A stretch of DNA of 64,000 bases from Aphrocallistes beatrix. Lineage: Eukaryota > Porifera > Hexactinellida > Sceptrulophora > Aphrocallistidae. The stretch covers positions 3,906,001-3,970,000 of the forward strand of contig OY725489.1 in assembly GCA_963281255.1 (NCBI GenBank), in the 5' to 3' direction. Under the pieces are notes generated by a model. It made no database searches and was not told the origin of the DNA. It worked only from the letters and a program-made list of their open reading frames with translations. Every line of letters begins with the position of its first letter. The stretch's first letter is position 1. The translations under genes were made by a program, and so were the position numbers. This document shows positions 9,515 to 19,769 of the stretch, piece by piece.

Positions 9515-9960
9515 TATAAATATAGTATATATTTAGTATATGAACAAAAAAGTTAGCCTGTATTAAAATGCCCAAATTTGTTGGTTGCCGCTTTTCAAAA
9601 TCTAATGAATTATACCACATATAGAAATCTTTCGAACGAATTCTTTTGCAATGATAACAAACTCAGATGTAGAACAGAAATGACATTGCCATGCAGGTAC
9701 GACCTTAAGGGGAAAGCGGGCAGGGCAACCGCCCGGGGGGCACTCAATGCCTTTTTGAAGGAACCATAGGCGCAGAACCCCGAATGACTAAGGGGCCCTT
9801 AAACCCAACCATGTTGGTTATACCAACTAATACAATATGAATGTGAGCGCTGATTGACTGCGATGGGGTATAATCTGATGCCGATGGACATTAACTTTAT
9901 ATTGAATTGGCAAATATTCGTCATATTATGCCATCAGAGAAGAAGAAAACATGACACAAC
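9515..9960. other. Spacer with a GC-rich patch
   Basis: No gene was recognised. Around 9700-9815 lies a GC-rich patch containing ATAGGCGCAGAACCCCG that recalls the ends of the GC-rich hAT-like MITEs, but no second end was found. A 63-codon frame across it has no family resemblance. Confidence 0.4.
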
Positions 9961-9969
9961 AAGGTCTCC

Positions 9970-10145
9970 AATTTACACCTGAGCCCTTTGGGCGCCTAGG
10001 CTATCATTAATTAATTATAAGGTAGATAACGTCTCTAAATACCTATGTCCTACTGTTATAATCTATATCACACGAAAAATTTGACAATTTTCTAATTATT
10101 GATGCATAATGATGATGTCATAATATAGTGATGATTCAACTTTTT
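9970..10145 (-). repeat. Family A fragment
   Basis: Contains, in reverse orientation, the family A landmarks CCCTTTGGGCGCCTA, AGATAACGTCTCTAAATA and GCATAATGATGATGTCATAA. One CRE site is mutated. Truncated at both ends. Confidence 0.7.
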
Positions 10146-10202
10146 TATAAATTTGGCAATTTTGCACAGTATTTGCAATGCATTCAATTGTCAGCAGCTG
10201 GG

Positions 10203-11060
10203 GCCTTATTCACTAAGTTGTTTAGCACTGTTGCGGAGATTTTTAAGTGACAATATAAATTGTACTTATTAAGAAACCATGAATCTGTAGAATTTTGAGT
10301 GAGAATGCTAATAGGAAATTAAATAAACTTTTAACACCTTGTGTTTAAATTTTAATTTTCTCTCACTGAAGGTATTCTTGAAAACCCCGTTATGGAGGGA
10401 AAACATACATATATACAGGGAGGCACTCATTTCAGTTGGCATCTAGACATATAATACTCGGCAAACCAAAAAAATTTAAAGCCATTTGTGGAAAATCGCT
10501 GAGTATGGTGCGTTAATTTCCTATAAAATAGTATTAGTATTCTCACTCAAAAATTCTACGGCATCCATTGTTTATTTGTATAGTTAACACTGTCACTCCA
10601 AATTCTACGGGATCAATAGTTTCCTAATACAAGTAATACTGTCACTCAAAACTCTATTCGCTCACTCAAAATTATCCCCAAGTATCAACTTTTATCGTCA
10701 ATTTACTTGAGCAAATGATTAAATAGTTAATAACAAATAAAGCGCCGAAATCAACAAGAAAACAAGGCACTGTGGATTGACATCGCAGGAAGAGTAAATT
10801 GCTACGTGCAACTAGTAGATGGGTTGATAAGGTGAAAAAAAGTGGAACAACCTGAAACTAGCCGCAAAGTCAATGTAGATGCTAGCCATATGGAGGTTAA
10901 TGGGACTAGAAGTGGCCTAACTATGTTGGTGTCGTAGAAGATATTGAGAAACTCCAGGGATTCCAGAACTGTACGTATTTTTTTGCCAATTGTTTATCTG
11001 CAACTTAATTTTTTCCTTCATTTTAGTTTTAGTTCTACTTACTCACTACTTTTTTCTACT
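10203..11060. mobile_element. Second Harbinger family, partial copy with Myb-like remnant
   Basis: The left end GGGCCTTATTCACTAAG follows a CTG, as in the complete copy at 49578-51053. The stretch 10738-10960 matches the reverse complement of about 50390-50560 in that copy (shared CGCCGAAATCAACAAGAA and AAGGCACTGTGGATTGACA). Read in three frames, it gives pieces of a Myb/SANT-like protein (KKWNNLKLAAKS-like), so it is a decayed version of the second Harbinger gene. The right end was not located. Confidence 0.55.
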
Positions 11061-11256
11061 TATGTTTTGACCGGTATTTCGTTGGCGTGAGGGGAAGAAA
11101 TTGAGAAGTATAAGACCAAAACGAGTGTGCATCGAGTGATTTTCAGAAAAATTAGAGCATTTTAAAATCAGAATTTTCTTAATTTAACCATGTCCAATTT
11201 CTCAAAGTGTCCTGGAAATTTACTTGCTACTTTTTCTTTGCTCGTCGTCCCGAATA

Positions 11257-11762
11257 TCCTTACTATTAAAACTCGATGATTATATATATATATATATCTA
11301 TCTATCTGTAACGAATTGATTGAAGAAACTGCCGGGGGCAGAAGGCTGATTTTTGGCGTTCAGAGCAAAATGTCGACTCATCATGGAATTATGACGTCAT
11401 TGTCACATTTTTAAAAGTTAAGCAACACAGTTATTCGGGCATAACTCAGCCATGATAGGAGATAGAAGGCTGAAATTATAATAGAATCTGTATACTAACA
11501 TACCTCAGATATGATGCGACTTTCATCAAAAAATGATGACTCATCACTTTGTTATGACGTCATCATTACGCATCAAAAATTTTAAAATTGACAAATTTGG
11601 TGATTTTTCGAGTGATATCGATTAGCACAGTAGAACAGACATATTTAGAGATGTTATCTCCGTTATAATTAACCAATGTGACTCCAGGCGACCGAAGGGA
11701 GCCTTCGGCGGACACAAAGTGTCCGTCAGCCGCGCAGCGCAAGCAAGCGCGAAGCGCGCTTG
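11257..11762 (+). repeat. Family A copy, complete, first of a head-to-tail pair
   Basis: Starts TCCTTACTATTAAAACTCGA, then a TA/TC microsatellite, then GAATTGATTGAAGAAACTGC, a body with two TGACGTCA sites, and a GC-rich end with the hairpins GGACACAAAGTGTCC and AAGCGCGCTT. The next copy starts at the very next base. Start, internal microsatellite and terminal hairpins match the layout of Helentron-associated elements (DINE-1/HINE type). Confidence 0.85.
11392..11399. promoter_or_regulatory. CRE consensus TGACGTCA in family A
   Basis: Perfect palindromic CREB/ATF site. A second one lies at 11555-11562 and an AP-1-like TGACTCA at 11537-11543. The same trio recurs in the other complete family A copies. 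Binding is inferred from sequence only. Confidence 0.5.
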
Positions 11763-12403
11763 TCCTTACTATTAAAACTCGATTATTGTTTATATATATA
11801 TATATATATATATACTATATCTCTGTAACGAATTGATTGAAGAAACTGCCAGGCGCAGAAAGCTGATTTTTGGCATGTGGGGGTCTTTTGGCTATGGCTC
11901 CAGTAAGTTCTGAGCTCAGACCAAAATGTCGACTCAACATGGAATTATGACGTCATTGTCACATTTTTAAAAGTTAAGCAACACAGTTATTCGGGCACAA
12001 CTCAGCCATTATAGGAGATAGAAGGCTGAAATTTTAATAGAATATGTATACTAACATACCTCACATATGATGCAACTATCATCAAAAATGATGACTCATC
12101 ACTTTGTTATGACGTCATCATTACGCATCAAAATTTTAAAAATTGACAAATTTGGTGACTTTTCAAGTGAAATCGATTAGAACAGTAGGACAGACGTATT
12201 CAGAGATGTTATCTCCCTTATGATTAATCAATGGTGACCACAGGCGCCCAAAGGGCGCCTCATGCGGACACGAAGTGTTCGCCGCGCGCGGAGCGCAAAA
12301 AAGCGAATCTCCCAAAGAATTAACCAATGAGACCTCAGGCGCCCAAAGGGCGCCTCCGGCGGACATAAAGTGTCCGCCAGCCGCGCAGCGCAAGCAAGCG
12401 AAG
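11763..12403 (+). repeat. Family A copy running into the assembly gap
   Basis: Directly abuts the preceding copy with no spacer. It carries the full set of landmarks. The GC-rich 3' block occurs twice (about 12239-12300 and 12333-12403), so the end has been duplicated or two copies are fused. The sequence breaks off at the gap inside the terminal hairpin. Confidence 0.8.
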
Positions 12404-12603
12404 NNNNNNNNNNNNNNNNNNNNNNNNNNNNNNNNNNNNNNNNNNNNNNNNNNNNNNNNNNNNNNNNNNNNNNNNNNNNNNNNNNNNNNNNNNNNNNNNN
12501 NNNNNNNNNNNNNNNNNNNNNNNNNNNNNNNNNNNNNNNNNNNNNNNNNNNNNNNNNNNNNNNNNNNNNNNNNNNNNNNNNNNNNNNNNNNNNNNNNNNN
12601 NNN
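12404..12603. other. Assembly gap (200 N)
   Basis: Exactly 200 undetermined bases, flanked by family A ends and TA tracts, so the gap very likely hides additional family A sequence of unknown length. Confidence 0.99.
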
Positions 12604-12615
12604 TATATATATATA

Positions 12616-13151
12616 CACAAATAACAATCGAGTTTTAATAGTAAGGATATATATATCTGTAACGAATTGATTGAAGAAACTGCCGGTCATAGAAAGCTGA
12701 TTTTTGGCATGTGGGAGTATTTTGGCTATGGCTCCAGTAAGTTCTGAGCTCAGAGCAAAATGTCCACTCATCATGGAATTATGACGTCATTGTCACATTT
12801 TTAAAAGTTAAGCAACACAGTTATTCGGGCATAACTCAGCCATTATAGGAGATAGAAGGCTGAAATTTTAATAGAATCTGTATACTAACATGTCTCACAT
12901 ATGATGCGACTATCATCAAAAAATGATGACTCATCACTTTGTTATGACGTCATCATTACTCATCAAAATTTTTAAATTCACAAATTTGGTGATTTTTCGA
13001 GTGATATCGATTAGCACAGTAGAACAGACATATTTAGAGATGTTATCTCCCTTATAGTTAACCAATGTGACTCCAGGCGACCGAAGGGAGCCTCCGGCGG
13101 ATACAAAGTGTCCGCCAGACGCGCAGCGCAAGCAAGCGCGAAGCGCGCTTG
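12616..13151 (+). repeat. Family A copy with inverted 5' end block
   Basis: The body is in plus orientation and ends in AAGCGCGCTTG at 13151. The 5' block in front of its TA tract reads AATCGAGTTTTAATAGTAAG, the reverse complement of the usual start. Either the block is inverted or this is the tail of a minus-strand copy hidden in the gap, joined head-to-head. Confidence 0.8.
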
Positions 13152-13398
13152 TTTACAAGTAAATCCCTGAGCCACTCTGCAGACAAAACTCAACCACCGG
13201 GAGAATATCACAAATGCTTGAGTGTAGCCCATCGTTCATGGGGGCTCAGGCACATTGGATCTCTTTCAAGTACCCCTTGAGAATGACAATAAAAAACGAA
13301 AAAAACTTATGCTACAGAGAACGGTTACAGTCGAAGTGTTGTATTGTTATGTCGGCATGAATCAAATATATACATCATTGAGGTTAAATTAAAACAAT
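13152..13398. other. Spacer, nothing recognised
   Basis: No gene, repeat or RNA motif was recognised between the family A and family B copies. Confidence 0.4.
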
Positions 13399-13992
13399 AT
13401 CTTATATATTAAAATGCTAGGATTTGTTTGTTTGTTTGTTTGTTTGTCCGAATTGATTGAAGAATTATAAAGTCGTTGAGATACGAAAATTGGCAGGTAG
13501 GTGTCAAATAATGAATCTAGGATTAGATTCGAAGATAAGCGAAATGTTCACACATCGCCGAGATAGGTGCCAAAATGTGCTGACCATTCAAATTCGATTA
13601 TTTTATAATGCAAATATACAATTAAACAATTAAAGTGTGTTATATGCTACGATCAATCAATTCGATCATAAAATAACTTTTAACGATATGAATTGGAATT
13701 GAATATTTAAGTAGAATAATCTTTAGCAATGTGAGCTCTGTATATTCAAATTGAGCTTTCATTCATGATTAGTTGACTTAATACGAAGTAAATTATATTT
13801 ATCACGAAAGAAAATTTCTGCTACAGTTCTGATTTCATTAATGTAACCGTAGACAAATAATAATCCAGCGTACTTAGTATAAAACAAGAAAGCGACGGAC
13901 TGTTTCTCTAATATCCCCAAGCGCCTACTGGGTAAATCTGCGGACACCCAGTATCTGCAAGCCGCGCAGCGCAAGCAAGCGAATCGCGTTGT
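13399..13992 (+). repeat. Family B (Helitron-like) copy
   Basis: Starts with TTATATATTAAAATGCTAGG and a TTTG microsatellite, then GAATTGATTGAAGAATTATA (the motif shared with family A and the large Helitron). It ends with a GC-rich block GCCGCGCAGCGCAAGCAAGC near 13963-13985. It matches 55370-56489 in reverse. Body sequence differs from family A although the two ends are alike. Confidence 0.75.
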
Positions 13993-14215
13993 TATCAATT
14001 AAATGACGAACAAATTAGTTAGATGCTAATATCTATGTAATGCAAAGTCATAATTGTTGATATAAAAATAGTCGTCATTAAAAACTAACGAATATTTAAG
14101 TCACCACTGCGCAGGTTACTTAAAATTTGTTACTTAGGTTAAACTCGAGCACAAACTTAAATCTTAGTAAATACCAATCTTGGCGAGTTAAGTTCGAACC
14201 ATACCATTCTAATAA
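13993..14215 (-). repeat. Fragment of the second Harbinger family
   Basis: Matches, in reverse, about 49735-49900 of the element at 49578-51053 (AACTAACGAATATTTAAG, ACTCGAGCACAAACTTAA, CGAGTTAAGTTCGAACC). Only the subterminal part remains. Confidence 0.6.
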
Positions 14216-14600
14216 ATTAAGGCATTGGCGTCATTGATGGGCTAGTGACCTTAACGCTCCGGTATACTACTATTATTTGTATAGAAAGAATTTCAAGTTT
14301 ATTTTCTTTTTGCAGGAAGGGAGAAAAGGAGTACTTAAGGAATTACAAGGGGTTTGGAGTTAAATTTTCATTATATTTATACTAATAATGAATGAAAGAT
14401 CATTCAGATACAGAACCGGGAAATATAATCTATGTCATTTATCTATGGTCCAATTACGAATGATGAGAAAGTAAAATACTTTCCAAAGCCAATTGTTCTT
14501 ATCCATGGTCCAAAATCATTCACGTGTAAGAGATCAATATTATTTCTAACCAAATGACTGTTGATTATTTGGCTTTGAGATTGGCAATGTTATATGTAGA
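14216..14600. other. Spacer, nothing recognised
   Basis: AT-rich, no coding signal, no shared repeat recognised. Confidence 0.4.
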
Positions 14601-14639
14601 TCATTTATTTATACATCTGATATCTGCATTTTGGATGAA

Positions 14640-15260
14640 TCGCAGCTCCCTGTACTTTATAGAGATAAACTGTAGTCCAAGCCTGGTCTAGTAACTAACA
14701 TTGATACCGTAATTGAAATTTATGTTCCTTTCATTTGGAATTACAGTGGGACTGAGAATCCTAAAGATATCCCTTTATTAAATTGCTAGTTAATGAATGG
14801 TTTATCGAGTTAAATACAAATCTTATGGGAGCTAATTTATCGTTGATAGAGCGTTCGAATCTGGTAGCCGGGTTGTCAAACCACAAAAATCTCAAAATAA
14901 CTTTAAACCTATCCCTAGGAATTGAACATTTAATTATTGGTTTTGATAAATTGGGATCTTCTGAATAAAAGTTTGTTACCCTTTCTCTGTTTGCACGAAA
15001 GACACCTATCAAAATCATAATCCCCAAATGTTTCTAAATCCATTAGAGAAATAGGATATATATATTTAGCCACAGGATCTGTTATTTTATTAAGATCTAA
15101 AAATGATTGTAGTTTATTATTTGTATGTTCAAGAATGCAAGAACAAATATCATTTGTGAAGAATAACTTGAAAAAATCTAAAAATAATATGAAAAGCCAT
15201 AAGTAATAAATGGATGAATCCATCAATTCATAACATACCATAAGTACACTACCCGAACAA
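14640..15260 (-). pseudogene. piggyBac transposase fragment
   Basis: Two overlapping minus-strand frames (15289-14930 and 15027-14761) give the N-terminal part of a piggyBac transposase. The first has DFFKLFFTNDICSCILEHTN, then VAKYIYPISLMDLETF; the second continues GIMILIGVFRANRERVTNF, IPRDRFKVILRFLWFDN and DKLAPIRFVFNSIN. These follow the order of the DDE_Tnp_1_7 domain before its first catalytic aspartate, which is not readable here. At least one frameshift lies between the frames, near 14980-15020, and the remaining two thirds of the gene are missing or unreadable below 14760. piggyBac enzymes insert at TTAA; no element ends were found. Confidence 0.75.
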
Positions 15261-15440
15261 AAGTATTTGAACGCATCATTATTTCCCATACAAATATTAT
15301 TAAAATTGGTAGATTTATGAAGACAAATGCATCAAACTATAAAAAATAGTATTAATCTGATTTATGATTCGAATTCTGCCCTCTAGAATTACCAAAATTT
15401 CGATAATAACTTAGACTTAATTGGGATCTATTCTCTGAAC
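15247..15440. mobile_element. One-ended piece of the Tc1-type MITE
   Basis: Starts CACTACCCGAACAAAAGTAT after TA, then ATTATTTCCCATACAAAT, like the left end of the element at 1218-1693. No matching right end was found, so it is truncated. Confidence 0.6.
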
Positions 15441-15497
15441 AAAATTCTGAACTAATATTATTAAGAATTTTAGCTTTATTAGCTAATAATTAGCTCT

Positions 15498-16684
15498 AAT
15501 GCCCACTATACACGATTCAACATTGTTGAAAGCAACAATTTTTCGAGCAACGAAGTTGAATGCAACATTTGTTTAGAGCAGCTTCATTATTTTAGAAGGA
15601 ATGCTTACCAAGTCATTTCCATTGGATAGGCATATGAGTACAGTGGAGTCTGCCAATAACGGACACATTGGGGACATGGCTTTTATTCGTTGTAGAGAGA
15701 TTCCCGCTTCTCGGAGACTGGTAATTATTTATATTAAATAACCCAATATACATCATTTTGAATGCATTTACATGCATTAAAGCTGAATAGTTATAGGATA
15801 AAGTCACAAGTCACCTTGAAACCTTTATTAAATGGGCAGTCAATCTTAGCCAGTGTAGATACTGATCTTCAAGTTGGAGTTCAATTCATATGTACGGGGT
15901 AATTACCATACTTATATGGACACCTGGACTCCAACGCTAGGTCAAGCCCTTAATTGAAGCGAGCAGATTATGAACTGGAAATCCCATGTGTGTACCGCCT
16001 ATAATATGGACCCAAATTAACAATGACAAATAAAATAATTGCTGAAAGACAAGACACTAGAATTTGATAGCAACATATTATCATGTTAATTTAGTTTTAT
16101 CCTTGAAAAATATTAGGTGTAGTTATTTCGTCTTTGGAGATTATATTATATTAAGACACACCATTCGGGTTAGTTACCTGTCCATTGTTCGGAATTCGGA
16201 GTTGTCCGCTTCTCGGAGTGTTCGTTTTGGGGCACTCTACTTTATATAACAAACACTATTTATGGAAAATGAGTAAAGATTTATGAAATAATCTAATTTT
16301 TCGTCAGCCCATTGAGCGTGAGACATAAATTGACTCGTGAATATTTTCATTTTAAATATTTCTTAATTACGACATCGCTATACATTAGGATATACAATTA
16401 CTATTGGTAAATTTTAAATTCGTACTATAAAATGTTGCACGAAAATAAGGCACTGCTCTGCTTTCAGGCAACATGTTGCATGCAACTTTGTTGCTTACAA
16501 CTTACAACATACACGATTCAACAGAGCTTGGTTCAACAAAGTTGCAAGCAACATTTCAACATACACGATTCAGCACAGTTTGGTTCAACAAAATTGCTTT
16601 CAACATTTTTTGTATCATAAACGATTCAACTTTGTTGCATGCAACAGTTGCGTTCGACAAAGTTAAATCGTGTATGTTGGGCAT
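15498..16684. mobile_element. Long-TIR element with GCCCA ends and repeated TTGCATGCAA motifs
   Basis: The left end GCCCACTATACACGATTCAA and the right end (complement GCCCAACATACACGATTTAA) are inverted repeats that continue inward with CAACAAAGTTGC-type repeats. The right half (16430-16684) has several copies of CATACACGATTCA plus palindromes such as TGTTGCATGCAACTTTGTTG. No coding frame of a known transposase was seen, and a Tigger-like MITE (15641-16242) sits inside. The superfamily is not assigned, since no clear target duplication is visible. Confidence 0.6.
15641..16242. mobile_element. Tigger/pogo-like MITE, ~600 bp
   Basis: The left end CAGTGGAGTCTGCCAATAAC is preceded by TA. The right end GTTTTGGGGCACTCTACT is a diverged inverted complement followed by TTA. 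Internal text repeats the end motif in both orientations (GCTTCTCGGAG). No coding capacity; nested in the GCCCA element. Confidence 0.65.
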
Positions 16685-16685
16685 A

Positions 16686-17226
16686 AAATCGGATTATACA
16701 TAGTGGATTACCTTATATTAGCCATTGAGAACAAGCTTCAATCTAAAATGCGAAATTTGTTAAAGGTGTGAAAATAGGAATATAGTATACAATGCCATTA
16801 CAAATGAAATATTCACATATCTTCCAAAGTGCTAAAATTGGATTCTACATAGTAGATTACCCTTTATTAGCCGTTGAGAACTCGTTTCTATCTTAAATAG
16901 CGAAATTTGTTAAAGGTGTGAAAATATGTATATATACATTAGCCATGAACACCTAAATATTTATTATGAATTTGAAAGTGTCAAAATCGGATTTTTCACA
17001 GTGAATTACACCCATATTAGTCGTTGGCGAAGGTATATATAATGTATATAGAAATTTCGTGAAACTAAACACCACAGGTCCACAACTTTACTATAAATAT
17101 ATACTACATAACAATTTTGGCAGAAATCGGATTGTTATATTTCGCAGGTTCGAGCGGACGGACGAACGGACGGACGTAGAACGCCGTCCATGCCATAGGG
17201 CATCTCTATACAGGAGTTGCACTAAA
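16686..17226 (-). repeat. Family C copy
   Basis: In reverse orientation it carries CGGACGTAGAACGCCGTCCA, CCATAGGGCATCTCTAT and GGAGTTGCACTA, and the internal blocks TAAAGGTGTGAAAATA and TAGTGGATTACC, matching the complete copies at 28919-29484 and 36874-37457. The distal end is missing. Confidence 0.7.
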
Positions 17227-17269
17227 AAGAAACAAAACAAACAAAAATCGAATTGTGCTTTCATAGTTA

Positions 17270-17824
17270 CAAACGCGCTTCGCTTGCTTGAGCTGCGCGG
17301 GCAGGCAGACACTACGTGTCCGCATGAGGCGCCCTTCGGGCGCCTATGGTTCATTTATTAATAGTTAACATATGTATTGGAGCATAGTTCATTTGGAATT
17401 CTAAAAAATTGAATTAATTCGAAATTTTGGAAAAATATAAGGTGATGTGACGACGTCATCATTCAATGATGACTAAGCATTTTCTACCACACATCTGGGA
17501 AATGGTGTATAATATTAAGTACCTATATCTCGAATTTGCTATCTTCATCAGTCATATTATTCAAAATATATCAAAAATAGTTAAATTATCAATTTATGAT
17601 GCGTAATGATGACGTAATAGCAGAATGATGACTCATCATATTTCGGCATTGGAGTTGTGGTCGAAAGACTAAATTTCTAATTAAAAAAGGCGACAATGAC
17701 GTCACAATTCCGTGATGAGTCGACATTTTCATATGAGGTCTGAACTTACTGGAGCCATAGCCAAAAGACTCTGACATGCCAAAAATCAGCTTTCTGCGCC
17801 TTGCAGTTTCTTCAATCAATTCGT

Positions 17825-17861
<37 letters not shown>

Positions 17862-18280
17862 TAGACCCTCGATTATCCGAACAGTGTGTTCGAGTACCAC
17901 TCATTTTATCAAATACTTTTCAATCGAATTTGTGAAAATAATGTGTCCGGATAACTGAAATATGTGTTCGGATAACTGAAATAATGTGTTCGGATAACTG
18001 AAATAATGTTTAATAAATCAATTCCTTAAAAATGTATGTTCCAAAATTGTGCGTAGCATTGTCAATTTGTTTGGCTATACATACGTGTAAGTAGTATTCA
18101 AATCATAATACGTTCTTTAATAACATCTAAGTTGGTACATGTGCATTTAAGAGCGTAAAATACGTATTTCGCTTATCCGAACGATTTCACTTATCCGAAC
18201 ACCAATCTTTGAGCTAACAAACGGAGGTGTTCGGATAACCGAGGGTGTACTGTACATTAATCGAGTTTTAATAGTAAGGA
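17270..18280 (-). repeat. Family A copy split by a Tigger-like MITE
   Basis: GC-rich hairpin end at 17270-17345, body with several CRE/AP-1-like sites (some mutated) to 17830, TA tract, then the 5' end block at 18257-18280. The MITE at 17859-18252 lies in the TA tract. An older, more diverged copy than those at 11-13 kb. Confidence 0.75.
17859..18252. mobile_element. Tigger/pogo-like MITE, 394 bp
   Basis: Ends CAGTAGACCCTCGATTATCC and the complement of CGAGGGTGTACTG, each flanked by TA. Inside, GTGTTCGGATAACTGAAATA is repeated in tandem. The end sequence is typical of Tigger/pogo-type elements. No coding capacity. Confidence 0.85.
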
Positions 18281-18361
18281 TAGATAATAAATATAAAACA
18301 TACCTTTATACGTTGCGCACTTCACGGAGTCGCCAGTTAATTTTCCCAGGTGATTGATTTT

Positions 18362-18650
18362 TTAAAATTCTTGGCACACCTGAATGTTAGTAGGAGGATC
18401 ATTACTCCACTTCGTACCCTCCCGAGAAACAATTTTAATATCCTGACCAATATCCTGACCACTTAATTCCATTAAGGACACTGAAGATCCTCCGGAAGTT
18501 GCGGAGGCATCAAGAGCATCATCAGAGGATTCAATGCTCGAATAGTCCGAGTAAGAGGATGAATGGAAATCCTCTTCATCAGAATTGGATATTTCATCCA
18601 GGCCCTTACAGGCCCTTTTAGGGGGGCAAAACCTTCTGCCATTATTTTTA
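18362..18650 (-). CDS. Acidic, serine-rich fragment, possibly piggyBac N-terminus
   Basis: The plausible coding part of a 166-codon minus-strand frame is its last ~92 residues: FCPPKRACKGLDEISNSDEE, then a run of S, D, E and Y, ending REGTKWSNDPPTNIQ. An acidic serine-rich leader followed by a G-T-x-W-S-x-x-P-P motif is how many piggyBac transposases begin, but this is weak evidence. The first ~70 residues are hydrophobic and look like translated intron or spacer, since an acceptor-like TTTTTTTATTAG lies in front of the acidic part. Downstream an exon-like stretch ends in AAAG followed by GTATGT near 18310. No catalytic domain is present nearby, so this would be a fragment at most. Confidence 0.3.
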
Positions 18651-19009
18651 TCTAATAAAAAAAACAACAAAATTGAAATAGCCAAGATCAGAAGCAGCAG
18701 CGCAAATAATATATAATACACTGAAATGATATTTAATCTAAAAACCATGTGCAAGATCAGGAAGGAATGGTAGAGACAATGCATAAAAATGATTTGGATA
18801 AAAAATACAGAATCTGTAAGTAGACCATAAATATACAAGTCATTTATAGGTGCTTTTATCACATGAATATATCATTATTAACGGCTTCTTGGGTGGTGAC
18901 TTACGTAACTCGTGAAAAAGCTCTTCACATTGTAGTTCATGAATATGGAATGTTGACGACGTAATAACAAGATTGACAATGACAAATCAAGTGGGACTTT
19001 TTTAGAGAC

Positions 19010-19760
19010 TTTATCAGGGTGATGACTTGATTTGGAATGATCAGGATGAACATGATTTGGGATTTATCAGGATGATCTTGATTTGGAATTTATCAGGATG
19101 AACATGATTTGGAATTTATCAGGATGAACTTGATTTGGAATTATCAAGATGAACTTGATTTGGAATTTATCAAGGTGAACTTGATTTAGAAGAATCAGGA
19201 TGAACTTGATTTGGAATTATCAGGATGAATGAACATGATTTGGAATTAATCTGGATGAACTTGATTTGGAATTTTTCAGGATTAACTTGATTTGGAATTT
19301 ATCAGGATTGACTTGATTTGGAATTTATAAGGATGAACTTGATTTGGAATTATCAGGATGAATGAACATGATTTGGAATTTATCAAGATTAACTTGATTT
19401 GGAATTTATCAGGATTAACTTGATTTGGAATCTATCAGGATTAACTTGATTTGGAATTTATCAGGATGAACTTGATTTGGAATTATCAGGATGAATGAAC
19501 ATGATTTGGAATTTATCAAGATTAACTTGATTTGGAATTTATCAGGATTAACTTGATTTGGAATCTATCAGGATTAACTTGATTTGGAATTTATCAGGGT
19601 GAACTTGATTTGGAATTTATCAGGATGATCTTGATTTGGAATTATCTGGATGAACATCATTTGGAATTTATCAGGATTAACTTGATTTGGAATATATTAG
19701 GGTGAACTTGATTTAGAATAATCAGAATGAACTTGATTTGGAATTTATCAGGGTGAGGAC
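19010..19760. repeat. Minisatellite, ~27-bp unit, about 28 copies
   Basis: Tandem, slightly variable units built on ACTTGATTTGGAATTTATCA followed by GGATGA or GGATTA. Higher-order structure is visible: blocks of four to five units ending in a unit with GGATGAATGAACATG recur at about 19220, 19355 and 19490. Confidence 0.95.
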
Positions 19761-19769
19761 TTTTATTTG

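Larger units (their letters stand above)
4849..9515 (+). repeat. Family A (Helitron-like) copy with three nested insertions
   Basis: The 5' end block (ACTATTAAAGCTCGATTAAT) starts at about 4849 and the family's TA tract follows. The body (CTCATCATGGAATTATGACG and onward) resumes at 5075, and a GC-rich end (GCGCAGCACAAGCAAGCGAA) closes it at about 9514. Into this single copy have gone a Tigger-like MITE (4892-5058, in the TA tract), a hAT-like MITE (5252-5504) and a PIF/Harbinger element (5692-9257). Part of the segment just after the TA tract is missing. Relative dating is possible: family A first, the three insertions later. Confidence 0.75.

Noticed and set aside
12163-12774. Long frames on both strands spanning the undetermined bases
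   Set aside because: They exist only because unknown bases cannot produce stops; the flanks are family A repeat sequence.
13011-13232. Frame encoding LACAARLADTLYPPEAPFGR, recurring in several places
   Set aside because: It is the translation of the GC-rich hairpin end of family A and occurs wherever that repeat occurs; no protein gene is implied.
18650-18862. Apparent transmembrane helix in the 166-codon frame
   Set aside because: The hydrophobic part is AT-rich, ends at an acceptor-like site and looks like translated intron or spacer.
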